24,217 nt of DNA from assembly GCA_041484525.1 (NCBI GenBank), contig JBGPHT010000114.1:1-24217 (forward strand), given 5' to 3'. Below are positions 8,701 through 15,813 of the stretch, piece by piece. The DNA comes from JBGPHT01 sp041484525. GTDB taxonomy: Bacteria > Acidobacteriota > Terriglobia > Bryobacterales > Bryobacteraceae. The position numbers and the translations under genes were made by a program. The first letter of the stretch is position 1; each line of letters begins with the position of its first letter. The notes below the pieces were generated by a model that worked only from the letters and a program-made list of their open reading frames with translations, did no database searches and had not been told where the DNA came from.

Positions 8701-9115
8701 CCGCTCGCAGCCCCATTTGCGGATCGGGCGCCAGGCGGGCCCACGCCAGCGCCTGATCCCGGCTCCACATTCCCGCCTGCACGTAGCGCGCAGACAGTTC
8801 CGGACGCTGATTCGAAGCCAGGTCTCGAATCAGGGCGGTCATCAACGCGTAGCGGCACTGTAAGCCCACGCTTTTCCGCTGTGTGTCCGAACGCTTCGCG
8901 GCCGCGGAATCCGCCAACGAGCGGGCGCGCTCCAGATCGGCGGCGTATCCCTCCACTTCGTTGCGCTGCTCGCGTGCGGAAAACCAGCTATTGCGTCCCT
9001 CGCGATCCTGATGCGCGAACAGACGGTGGACCAATTCGCTTTCGCCGGCGTCCGCCTGGGTAACCACCCAATGCCGGAAATCATAGTCGTTGAAGCGCCG
9101 GAAAGGCCCATTCAC
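5714..9115 (-). CDS. Helical-repeat (HEAT/TPR-like) sensor-arm protein of a split STAND system
   Basis: This 1133-residue protein consists almost wholly of degenerate helical-hairpin repeats of the form 'aLa..LP.pLR.eAL.iA.e…RA.ALaaLA' (for example LAADLPIPLRGRALEIVAQE, then LALAPHLPKPLRLEALRIAEE). There is no signal peptide and no catalytic motif. Such arrays usually form the C-terminal sensor arm of NACHT/STAND proteins. The start is taken as GTG at 9115, which overlaps the stop of the protease-NTPase gene as GTGA, implying translational coupling. The first residues (NDYDFRHWVVTQADAGESEL) look like the 'YgLRhLp.HL.eAG' helix that in related proteins follows the winged helix directly, so the two genes appear to encode one cut architecture. 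The ending …VDSWP resembles the Trp-Pro ending I recall for similar proteins, so the C-terminus is probably intact. The last codons are tandemly duplicated downstream. Confidence 0.82.
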   Translation of the reverse strand: MNGPFRRFNDYDFRHWVVTQADAGESELVHRLFAHQDREGRNSWFSAREQRNEVEGYAADLERARSLADSAAAKRSDTQRKSVGLQCRYALMTALIRDLASNQRPELSARYVQAGMWSRDQALAWARLAPDPQMGLRAVADALRGDEGARRHELARLALDTGATILDSDNRVLAVARLAADLPIPLRGRALEIVAQESNEGSRLGGLLALAPHLPKPLRLEALRIAEEFHDRGIKAQAIAAVAQALEEPERSQAFRASLSVACAVAAESTDESALNALARSLPRDWLFELYRLLESESADKASAALLPIFLERLAEEEPGAALERVPKLPKWKRDDVRIAVVLGFVQKGMWSEAADAAAQVPAFVLEMRSDAWGTILQTVPEAEWGRWVDLFRPLSAHRRIDTIRGMPESSGIPGPLLRQLAGTLDGQPESSEALAAAARALSPAELSGIFETCLSDAKRATGRFTDLAAFLSLPQVRRALDAIAASNSSIRDPFEALLVRLAVLGEPDEAISRVADLRDLLESRRAEILGRLAAHVPDDRLGAIRRATRPHNVVTECARTRAALLPWLSAAAAGEIAASAAALRNVCDRVSGLSDMIPGLPAAAMEEAVRNLIAALPDLYSSPSLDRDKTLQKGFRALSQALVHCPSPEVTEQSISLACDQRFSAEDQIVLLLDLASAGGTSEHVRESLTRALGIAAGDAELASIFGAGLTTAHGPVLGDLLAGLHKPGHLVSFLSAAAGLLDSSSKDLAAKRVAALDDAEARLSGLNSLLRHLPEPERERLALQELDRQAEWSYDPEFVVSAFGALALHVPKARRPPADQLIATFRRLPARSKVTFAGHLAGNADVAVQVMQEAFAAALRVPERDRPAAMVELASWLDPSQIANVLDDPETQGNAALTESLARRAAELRNAQLVVKCLSAEHNGSARSKLIAKVAPELRLDMLPAVATLEDESSLYQGLSALAVRAAELGDISLALHFLGRKGSTRSGGDRTLETVYRLAPASSAALLIDRAREMRPSERASVLVELVGRVPARTRRPVIQSIVKDIQDRYTPSHERLHVMRALTPELTRLPISEIVSMWTSSLRQSATRGREEVLVDVLAFAPILAARFGREIALELDEAIRLGGVDSWP

Positions 9116-10953
9116 TGGGCATCCCACTCCACTTTGCCGGCCATGGCAGTCGCGATGGCGCGGGCGTACCGGTCGAGCTTGACCTCCCGCTCCAGGAACT
9201 CGAGAAAGGTGTTGTGATACAACCGCAAGCGCGGCGGATCGCCGGGTTCTTCGTGGAGGAATTCGGCCCATTCCGCCAAGACGTCTTCTACCTCATCCGT
9301 CTCCACGTGTTGGAAACTGCCACTCTCGTTGATCCATTCCGCCACGATCCCGGCTGCTACCGCCTGGCGCGCCTTTGCCAGGACGCAGAGAATCGGCCGC
9401 TGCAATCGCCGGAACCGCGCCAGATCCCGGTCCCGCATGAGATTCCAATGCCGCGAATAATAGTTGAACAGGCCGGAGGGAAGCTCATCCATCTTGCCCA
9501 GGAACTGCTCGCTGCGCTCTGGCCGGACGATCTCGGGAAGCACGTGGCGCAGATACATGAAGTTCCCTTCGCTCTTGTCCCACACCATCCCGATGAACTT
9601 CTCCTCGGTGGCTTGCCACTGCGCCAGGCGGATCTTCATCACATCCCGGTGCCGTTCGACAAAAGTCCCGATGTACTTCCTGACATCTCTCTCGTTGTCG
9701 GAGGTCTTTTCCTCGAGCACGATGTCATCCGCTCTCTGCTCGCTGTCGAGATGCGGGTCCACGCGGTCCCGGATGGTGGCGATCACGTAACAGCCAGGCG
9801 GCAAACGGCCGGGCAGGAAGAGCCGGTTGACGCCTCGCGCCGGCTCCTCGGCTTCGTCCAGAGCGTCCACCAGGAGCACCACCCGCTGCTCGCCACGTTC
9901 CGATGACCTCTCCACAGCCTCTGCCAGCAGCGTCTTCAGCGCTTCCGGACTCTCGCCGGCTCCCGAAGGGAGGTTGTCTCTCGGCAACTCGTACCGCGTG
10001 ATGAGTTGGGCGCAGGCATTACGCAGGAACAGCTCCGGTGAGCGGACGTTATCGCGCGCGATGTTGAAATGGTGCGCGTACCCGTGCGTCCGTGCGATTT
10101 GCGCCATGATCGCGGACTTGCCGATGCCCGGCTCGCCACGGATCAGGATGTACCCCGCGGGAAACTTCGGATCGTTCAGCCGCCGATCCAAAGCGGCAAA
10201 GACGAATTCGCGGCCGACGAAATCCTGCGTGCGCTCCTCGATCACGGAGCTGAAGGAGAGCACGTCCGCCGCCAGATTCGATGGGATCCGGTCCAGCCAC
10301 GCCAGAGGATCCGCAGGCCCGCTCAGGGCGGCAGCCACGATGGAACTGAAGCCCGCAATGACGCCCAGCGGCATCGCGTAAGCAATCCGTCCGTCGCCTT
10401 GCTTGCGCGTCAGGATCATGGCCACCGCGCCTCCCAGGTCGTCCGCCCAAACCGGCGCGCCACTGAAACCGGGCTCGACCACCGCCGCGGAATCCGCCTC
10501 GAGGCGAACCCAGTCTTGTCCGACGCGAAGACCCAATCGCCCATGCGCCGCATCGCTCTCCGGGTTTGAAATGGGAAACCCATAGGACGAGAAGCTGAGG
10601 CCTTTGTACGACTCGCGCCGCCGAAGAGGCAACGGATCGAGCGCGAGAGAGGCGTCGTCCAGCCGAAGCACGGCTACGTCGCCGGCCGACTGCGAATCGC
10701 CGTCACGCGGAACGGGCCGCCAGCCGTCCTCGATCACCAGCGCACGGCTGCGCTTGCCCAGCAACGGGAAATCGACGGAAACCTGCTGGCCGGGGCCGTT
10801 GACGCCGGCCCCCATCACGACATGGGCACACGTCAAAAGGTGTTGGTTGTCCACCGCGAACGCGGTACCGACAATCTGGGATTGCGAATTACCGCCGGAC
10901 CAGACTCGTGCGAGCCATGATCGTTGCTCGAACACACCCGCGAGTCGAGACAT
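9112..10953 (-). CDS. Trypsin-like protease fused to STAND/NACHT NTPase
   Basis: This 613-residue protein is probably the switch and effector of a conflict (anti-phage) system. Residues about 15-205 are a trypsin-like serine protease with the full triad: His44 in LTCAHVV, Asp92 in GDVAVLRL and Ser164 in PGFSGAP. After a linker, VGRE (246-249) opens a STAND/NACHT NTPase. Its Walker A is GEPGIGKS (Lys279), Walker B is LLVDALDEAEE (Asp363, with the second acidic pair at 366-367), and a TIRDR sensor lies near 393-397. The region to about 600 is helical and winged-helix-like, ending LRLYHNTFLEFLERE, the usual tail of this NTPase class. There is no signal peptide, so it is cytoplasmic. In such systems, ligand binding by a C-terminal repeat arm lets the NTPase oligomerise and activate the protease; here that arm is encoded by the next gene, sharing a GTGA overlap. 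Targets are unknown. Confidence 0.92.
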   Translation of the reverse strand: MSRLAGVFEQRSWLARVWSGGNSQSQIVGTAFAVDNQHLLTCAHVVMGAGVNGPGQQVSVDFPLLGKRSRALVIEDGWRPVPRDGDSQSAGDVAVLRLDDASLALDPLPLRRRESYKGLSFSSYGFPISNPESDAAHGRLGLRVGQDWVRLEADSAAVVEPGFSGAPVWADDLGGAVAMILTRKQGDGRIAYAMPLGVIAGFSSIVAAALSGPADPLAWLDRIPSNLAADVLSFSSVIEERTQDFVGREFVFAALDRRLNDPKFPAGYILIRGEPGIGKSAIMAQIARTHGYAHHFNIARDNVRSPELFLRNACAQLITRYELPRDNLPSGAGESPEALKTLLAEAVERSSERGEQRVVLLVDALDEAEEPARGVNRLFLPGRLPPGCYVIATIRDRVDPHLDSEQRADDIVLEEKTSDNERDVRKYIGTFVERHRDVMKIRLAQWQATEEKFIGMVWDKSEGNFMYLRHVLPEIVRPERSEQFLGKMDELPSGLFNYYSRHWNLMRDRDLARFRRLQRPILCVLAKARQAVAAGIVAEWINESGSFQHVETDEVEDVLAEWAEFLHEEPGDPPRLRLYHNTFLEFLEREVKLDRYARAIATAMAGKVEWDAQ

Positions 10954-11177
10954 GCCGTCGGTCCGTTGACATTTCCGCGCTTAGGTCCGCGGTCCTGAAC
11001 GAGTCGAGGATATCATCCCGAAGAATTCGAAGTCCACCAGAGATAATTGTCGGACTGCCTGTTCGCCTCGCGCCCTGTGGTTTAAAGCATAACCTTGCCG
11101 GAATTGCAGTCCGGCCATAGGCAACCTCCCGATCGTCTGCGGTTGTTGGGACGTCAAGAAAGTTGTAGTATTGTGTT
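10954..11177. promoter_or_regulatory. Divergent intergenic region between the protease-STAND and AbiE operons
   Basis: These 224 bp must hold both divergent promoters. An inverted repeat (GCCGGA at 11097-11102, TCCGGC at 11110-11115, 7-nt spacer) lies about 50 nt upstream of the abiEi -10 and is a candidate operator. AbiEi antitoxins are known to bind inverted repeats at their own promoter, but its role here is inferred. No convincing promoter was found for the minus-strand operon. Confidence 0.4.
11166..11171 (+). promoter_or_regulatory. Putative abiEi -10 box, leaderless arrangement
   Basis: TAGTAT ends 6 nt before the ATG at 11178, with a weak TTGTTG 17 bp upstream. A start seven nt downstream would place the transcript 5' end on the ATG itself. 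No ribosome-binding site is visible. Confidence 0.35.
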
Positions 11178-11789
11178 ATGGCCCAGTCTCACCGTGAAGC
11201 GTCCCGACGGCTCTTCGAGTTCGCTGAGCAGCAGCAAGGTTTCTTCACCACCAAGCAGGCCAAGGCGGCCGGATTCGCCGAAAACACGCACCCTTATCAT
11301 GTGCAGGTAGGGAACTGGATCCGCGAGCACCGCGGTATCTACCGGCTCGCTCTTTTTCCGACGGCCGATCGGCCCGACCTTGTCCTGTGGTCACTGTGGT
11401 CCCGGAACCGGAACGAGGAAGTCGAGGGCGTATACAGCCACCATACGGCGCTCAGCCTCTACGATCTGTCGGATCTGAATCCGGCGAAACTTCACATGAC
11501 CGTTCCGACGGATTTCCGGCGCAACAGCGATATTCCCGGTATCCTCGTACTCCATTATGCCGACCTGGCCGAGAGCGACGTACAGACCGCTCAGGGCTTC
11601 AAGTTTACGCGCCCTCTTCGGACGATTCTTGACCTGATCGAAACTGGCACGGTCGAGCGGAACTTCATCCGCCAGGCACTAAGGCACGCTCTCGACCGCG
11701 GCCTGATTACTCGTCAACAGATTCGAAACGCGCGAGTGATCGGACCGGCGCGCAAAATGGTTGAGGGAGTGCTGCGGCGAGTTGCATAA
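11178..11789 (+). CDS. abiEi: AbiEi-family antitoxin / transcriptional regulator
   Basis: This 203-residue protein is the antitoxin half of a type IV (AbiE) toxin-antitoxin pair. The N-terminus (EQQQGFFTTKQAKAAGFAENTHPYHVQVGNWI) matches the winged-helix 'AbiEi antitoxin' domain that starts with G.ftt.qA...G and is followed by R.GIYRLALFP (about residues 53-61). The middle contains the usual SHHTALSLYDLSDLNPAKLHMTVP segment, and the end TRPLRTILDLIETG…IRQALRHALDRGLIT. In known systems AbiEi represses its own promoter by binding inverted repeats and neutralises AbiEii without stable protein contact. Its stop TAA overlaps the ATG of the next gene by one base, a typical AbiE arrangement. It is transcribed away from the protease-STAND operon. 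The start is the ATG at 11178; the transcript may be leaderless. Confidence 0.93.
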   Translation: MAQSHREASRRLFEFAEQQQGFFTTKQAKAAGFAENTHPYHVQVGNWIREHRGIYRLALFPTADRPDLVLWSLWSRNRNEEVEGVYSHHTALSLYDLSDLNPAKLHMTVPTDFRRNSDIPGILVLHYADLAESDVQTAQGFKFTRPLRTILDLIETGTVERNFIRQALRHALDRGLITRQQIRNARVIGPARKMVEGVLRRVA

Positions 11790-12673
11790 TGCCGTCACCC
11801 AGGACATTTACGACGGCAGGAGCATTCCGGAGGGCTCTTGAAGAACGCCTGAAGCGGGCCTCTCTGACTGATCGGGTCGATCTCAACCGCCTCCGCCGGC
11901 AGGTGTCATTCGACCGCCTGCTGGCAAGGCTGTTCCGGGAAGAACCAGCGCCCTGGGTTTTGAAGGGCGGTTATGCGCTGGAGCTACGCTTCAAGGTTGC
12001 TCGATCGACCGTGGACATCGACCTGACGTTGCAGCGAGTGGTGGCAGCAACAGTGGCGGGTGGCGACACGAACCAGGTTGTACGGGAGATGCTGCAGAGA
12101 GCGGCTGACATCTCTCTTGGTGACTGGTTCGAATTCGTGATCGGACCACGCGTTATGGATTTGACCGCGGCGTCGTACGGTGGGGCCCGCTATCCCGTCG
12201 AAGCTCGAATGGACGGACGGATCTTCGCTCGATTCCACCTGGACGCCGGCGTTGGTGACGTTGTGATGCAGCCTCTGGAAACAATCGTCTGCCCGGACTG
12301 GCTGGGATTCGCTGGCATCGAATCGTCGCGGGTCCGGACGATCGCTCGCGAACAGCAGTTCGCGGAAAAGATTCACGCCTACACGCTCCCGCGGAACGCT
12401 ACGAACAGCAGAGTGAAGGATTTGGTGGACCTGGTTCTCCTGATTGGGGCGGGTGGACTGGATAAACAGAGGATTCTGGACGCATTGCGACTGACGTTCG
12501 ACAGAAGAGGAACCCACGATTTGCCCCTGGGTTTGATTCCGCCACCAGCGGATTGGCAGATCCCGTTTCACGCCCTGGCGGAGGAATGCGGGCTCCCGAC
12601 AGATGTGGCCGCGGTGTTTTCGGGGGTACGGGAGTTCCTCGAAGAAGTGCGGGCACAGCGCACAGAGCGGTAA
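11789..12673 (+). CDS. abiEii: AbiEii nucleotidyltransferase toxin
   Basis: This 294-residue protein has the DUF1814/AbiEii nucleotidyltransferase fold. The GG motif is in WVLKGGYALELR (residues 57-66) and the metal-binding DxD in RSTVDIDLTL (Asp76, Asp78). FAEKIHAYTLPRNATNSRVKDLVDLVLL (191-218) carries the conserved Lys and Asp pair (Lys194, Asp211/Asp214 region) of the family. Members transfer nucleotides to tRNA or other targets and halt growth, giving abortive infection when the antitoxin fails. The length is normal and all key residues appear present, so the toxin is probably active. Translation is coupled to abiEi through a 1-bp TAATG overlap. The gene ends 7 nt before the TOTE primase-helicase gene, which suggests a three-gene operon. 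Confidence 0.93.
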   Translation: MPSPRTFTTAGAFRRALEERLKRASLTDRVDLNRLRRQVSFDRLLARLFREEPAPWVLKGGYALELRFKVARSTVDIDLTLQRVVAATVAGGDTNQVVREMLQRAADISLGDWFEFVIGPRVMDLTAASYGGARYPVEARMDGRIFARFHLDAGVGDVVMQPLETIVCPDWLGFAGIESSRVRTIAREQQFAEKIHAYTLPRNATNSRVKDLVDLVLLIGAGGLDKQRILDALRLTFDRRGTHDLPLGLIPPPADWQIPFHALAEECGLPTDVAAVFSGVREFLEEVRAQRTER

Positions 12674-12680
12674 ACGCGGT

Positions 12681-15140
12681 ATGACTGAGAACGGTTCGGA
12701 ATCTCTTCCATTCGAACCTCCAGAGCAGGAAAACATTCGTCTCCGCGAGGAGAATGCTCGCCTGCGGCGGCTCTTGGCAGTTCACAGCATTCCGATTCCG
12801 CAACTGGCACCAGAGAATCCGCCTTCAACCAAGACCGTTGAGCCGGCGCCCCCGCTGGACAAGGAGGAACGTGCCAGACAGAGAATCGCACTCTTTCGAA
12901 GCCTGTTTCGCGGGAGAGAAGATGTCTACGCTCGGCGATGGGAGAACGATGATGGCCGGCACGGATATATGCCGGTGGTCGTTAAGGACTGGAAGGCTAT
13001 CAACAGAAGCCGCCCGGAGGAGCGGAAGAAAGTCGATCAGAAGACTCGGAAGTTCATCCCGCTGACCGACGCCGTCATCGAGAACCACCTCTTGGGCAAA
13101 GAAACCGTTGGCGTGTACCCTCTCCTGCCAGACGAAACGTGCTGCTTCCTCGCGGCAGACTTCGACAAGAAAACTTGGGAGTATGACTCCCTGGCCTTCC
13201 TGGAGACCTGCCAGGAACTGAACGTGCCCGCTACGTTGGAACGTTCTCGTTCCGGGAAGGGCGGCCACATTTGGATCTTCTTTGACCGTGCGCTGCCGGC
13301 GATCGCCGCGCGCAAACTGGGATGCGTGCTGCTCACGCGAACCATGGAGCGGAGGCATCAGGCCGGCCTTGATTCCTACGATCGCTTCTTCCCAAACCAG
13401 GACACGATGCCCAAGGGAGGGCTCGGGAACCTGATTGCACTCCCCCTACAGTTTGCGCCGCGCAACGCGGGCAATAGCGTATTCATTGACTCCGATTTCC
13501 GCCGGTACCCTGACCAGTGGCAGTTCCTTTCGACGATCCGGCGAATGCCGGTCGGCGTCGCGGCGGAGATCGTCGCGGAAGCTCAGCGCAAAGGCGATTT
13601 GATCGGAGTCCGGATGAGCATCGCCGATGATGAGGATGCACAAGACCCGTGGACTTTGCCACCTTCCCGCAAGCGGAAGGAGAGGCCGATCGAAGGGCCG
13701 CTCCCAAAGACTGTTCAGATCGTTCGCGCGAACCTTGTTTACGTGGAAAGAAAGGATTTGCCGCCAGCTATGCTGAATCGGCTACTCCGGCTGGCTGCAT
13801 TTCAGAACCCTGAGTTTTACAAGGCTCAGGCCATGCGGCTTTCGACGTACGACAAGCCACGTGTAATCGCATGCGGCCAGGAATTTGTCCAGCATATCGC
13901 TGTGCCTCGTGGATGTCTGACGGAGACCCTGGCTCTTTTCGAAGCGCACAAAATCCGGCCCGAAGTTCGGGACGAACGGTACGCGGGCACGGCGATTGAA
14001 GCGGCGTTCCAAGGTCAGCTTCGGCCGTTTCAGAAGGAAGCCGTCGCGAAGATCGCCGCCCACGACGAAGGTATCCTCTGCGCTCCGACGGCGTTCGGGA
14101 AAACCGCCGTCGCGGCGTGGCTGATCGCGAAACGCAAGGTCAACACTCTGGTTGTTGTTCACCGGCAGCAGTTGCTCGATCAGTGGCAGGAACGTCTTGG
14201 AATGTTCTTGGATCTGCCAGCCAAATCGATCGGGCATATCGGTGGTGGCAAAATGGACCGGACAGGTTGTGTAGACGTTGCCGTGATCCAAAGCCTGTAC
14301 CGAAAAGACGAAGTGAAGGACTTCGTTGCTGAGTACGGCCAGGTGATCGTCGACGAATGCCACCACATATCCGCTTTCACGTTCGAACAGGTGATGCGGC
14401 AGGTGAAGGCCAAGTATGTTGTCGGCCTGACCGCCACGCCGACGCGGAAAGACGGACACCATCCGATCGTTTACATGCAGTGTGGCCCCGTGCGGTTCAG
14501 CATGAGCGCCAAGACGATGACCGAAACGACTCCCTTCGAGCACAAGGTCACTCCCCGCCATACAGAATTTCGAATGGCGCCGGAACTCACCGAGGTCACG
14601 ATTCAGGACATCTACGCCGCGCTCGTCGACGATGCCTCGCGCAACGAGACGATCGCTGGCGACATCATGCGCGCCATAGAATCTGGACGGTGCCCGCTGC
14701 TTCTGACCGGCCGAACAGAGCATCTCCAGTATTTCGCAGCCAAGCTTGCAGGCGTCGCCAAGCACGTCTTCGTCTTGAAGGGAGGCATGGGAAAGAAGCA
14801 GCGTCGGGAAACGTCGGCGGCCTTGGCGGCAGTGCCGGAAAACGAATCGCGAGTGATTCTGGCGACGGGAAGCTACATCGGAGAAGGGTTTGACGACGCG
14901 CGTCTGGACACGCTATTCCTGGCCATGCCGATTTCCTGGAAGGGCACACTGCAACAGTATGTGGGCCGATTGCACCGTCTCCACGACAACAAGCGATTTG
15001 TGCAGGTCTACGATTATGTGGACAACTACGTTTTGATGCTGGCCAGGATGTACGAGCGCAGGCTGAAGGGCTATGCCGCGATTGGTTATGCGATCGAGCA
15101 GGACACGATAGATCACACGCCCGCTCCCCGGGGCCGGTGA
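12681..15140 (+). CDS. TOTE-type archaeo-eukaryotic primase with SF2 helicase
   Basis: This 819-residue protein matches the 'TOTE conflict system primase' family. Residues 16-34 form a leucine-zipper-like coil (ENIRLREENARLRRLL). The primase follows the signature LFRSLFRGREDVYARRW (71-87); catalytic motifs are AADFD (Asp160, Asp162) and SGKGGHIWIFF (His196), with a further Asp in GLDSYDRFFP (about 231-234). From about 445 comes an SF2 helicase: APTAFGKTAVA (Walker A, Lys474), VDECHH (558-561), GLTATP (582-587) and QYVGRLHRLH (motif VI, Arg763/Arg766). These proteins are predicted to act in defence or mobile-element conflict on DNA; the biochemistry is little known. No added nuclease domain is seen. 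The ATG at 12681 is chosen because it follows abiEii by 7 nt and precedes the coil; an in-frame start at 12603 would lie inside abiEii. The ribosome-binding site is weak, so coupling to abiEii is likely. Confidence 0.9.
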   Translation: MTENGSESLPFEPPEQENIRLREENARLRRLLAVHSIPIPQLAPENPPSTKTVEPAPPLDKEERARQRIALFRSLFRGREDVYARRWENDDGRHGYMPVVVKDWKAINRSRPEERKKVDQKTRKFIPLTDAVIENHLLGKETVGVYPLLPDETCCFLAADFDKKTWEYDSLAFLETCQELNVPATLERSRSGKGGHIWIFFDRALPAIAARKLGCVLLTRTMERRHQAGLDSYDRFFPNQDTMPKGGLGNLIALPLQFAPRNAGNSVFIDSDFRRYPDQWQFLSTIRRMPVGVAAEIVAEAQRKGDLIGVRMSIADDEDAQDPWTLPPSRKRKERPIEGPLPKTVQIVRANLVYVERKDLPPAMLNRLLRLAAFQNPEFYKAQAMRLSTYDKPRVIACGQEFVQHIAVPRGCLTETLALFEAHKIRPEVRDERYAGTAIEAAFQGQLRPFQKEAVAKIAAHDEGILCAPTAFGKTAVAAWLIAKRKVNTLVVVHRQQLLDQWQERLGMFLDLPAKSIGHIGGGKMDRTGCVDVAVIQSLYRKDEVKDFVAEYGQVIVDECHHISAFTFEQVMRQVKAKYVVGLTATPTRKDGHHPIVYMQCGPVRFSMSAKTMTETTPFEHKVTPRHTEFRMAPELTEVTIQDIYAALVDDASRNETIAGDIMRAIESGRCPLLLTGRTEHLQYFAAKLAGVAKHVFVLKGGMGKKQRRETSAALAAVPENESRVILATGSYIGEGFDDARLDTLFLAMPISWKGTLQQYVGRLHRLHDNKRFVQVYDYVDNYVLMLARMYERRLKGYAAIGYAIEQDTIDHTPAPRGR

Positions 15141-15161
15141 CCGTACAGAATCCGTCACCGG
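15134..15161 (+). terminator. Hairpin at the end of the AbiE-TOTE operon
   Basis: A perfect 7-bp inverted repeat (CCGGTGA at 15134-15140, TCACCGG at 15155-15161) starts within the last codons of the primase-helicase gene. It could end the transcript, but no T-tract follows. Confidence 0.35.
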
Positions 15162-15195
15162 GCTCCTCTGCCCCTGCTCGCCCTCACCGGCCGGC

Positions 15196-15223
15196 TTGAC
15201 ACCGGCGGTGGTGCATGTACAAT
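15196..15223 (+). promoter_or_regulatory. Sigma70-type promoter of the MerR-like gene
   Basis: There is a perfect TTGACA -35 (15196-15201), a 16-bp spacer and a TACAAT -10 (15218-15223). Transcription would begin near 15230, with a leader of about 32 nt. Two direct AGTGGC copies (AGTGGCAC near 15229, AGTGGCGC near 15250) flank the likely start and could be regulator half-sites. Confidence 0.65.
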
Positions 15224-15261
15224 CCAAAGTGGCACTAATTTAACAACGGAAGTGGCGCAGA

Positions 15262-15762
15262 ATGTTTAAAGCCAGGAAACCTCGGCCGGCCTCCACCACG
15301 GATGCGCAGGGCTACAACAGCAGCGAAGTCGCCCGCATCTGCAGCGTCAGTCTTCGGCAGTTGCAGTGGTGGGACGAACGTAATGTCGTCTCGCCGCGCC
15401 AGGACGGCCACAAACGCATCTACCAGCCGGAGGAGGTCGTCGAGATTTCCGTGATCGCCGAGCTGCGGCGCAAAGGTTTTTCGCTGCAGAAAATCCGGCG
15501 CGTGCTTCGGTTCCTGCAAAAGGACACGGGCAAGCGCCTGAGCGAAGCCCTCTCCGCTTCGTCCGATATCCACTTGCTGACCGATGGCAAGTCCATCTAC
15601 CTCGAAGAGGCGCCCAACCGCATCATCGATCTGCTCAAGAACGCGCGCCAGCCCATGTTCCTGGTTTGCGTCACCGACCAGGTGAAGCGACTGACCGCTG
15701 CCGAGCGCAAGCCCGCCAAGTCCGAAACCGGCGCGCCCGGGCGCAAAGCACGCGCCGTATAG
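15262..15762 (+). CDS. MerR-family transcriptional regulator
   Basis: This 166-residue protein has an N-terminal MerR DNA-binding domain: YNSSEVARICSVSLRQLQWW (about residues 18-37) is the helix-turn-helix and GHKRIYQPEEVVEISVIAEL (about 49-68) the wing and second helix. RRKGFSLQKIRRVLRFLQ then forms the dimerisation-like helix. It lacks a Cys-containing metal-binding loop, so it is not a MerR/ZntR-type metal sensor. The C-terminal half (SASSDIHLLTDGKSIYLEEAPNRIIDLL…) is a small domain of unknown ligand. An Arg/Lys-rich tail ends the protein. It has its own strong promoter, independent of the upstream defence operon. The SDR gene 51 nt downstream on the same strand may be co-transcribed and could be a target. 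Confidence 0.88.
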   Translation: MFKARKPRPASTTDAQGYNSSEVARICSVSLRQLQWWDERNVVSPRQDGHKRIYQPEEVVEISVIAELRRKGFSLQKIRRVLRFLQKDTGKRLSEALSASSDIHLLTDGKSIYLEEAPNRIIDLLKNARQPMFLVCVTDQVKRLTAAERKPAKSETGAPGRKARAV

Positions 15763-15813
15763 CCATAGCGGGCCATTCGTAACAGAACGCACGGCCGCCG
15801 CATCTCTTAGTTC

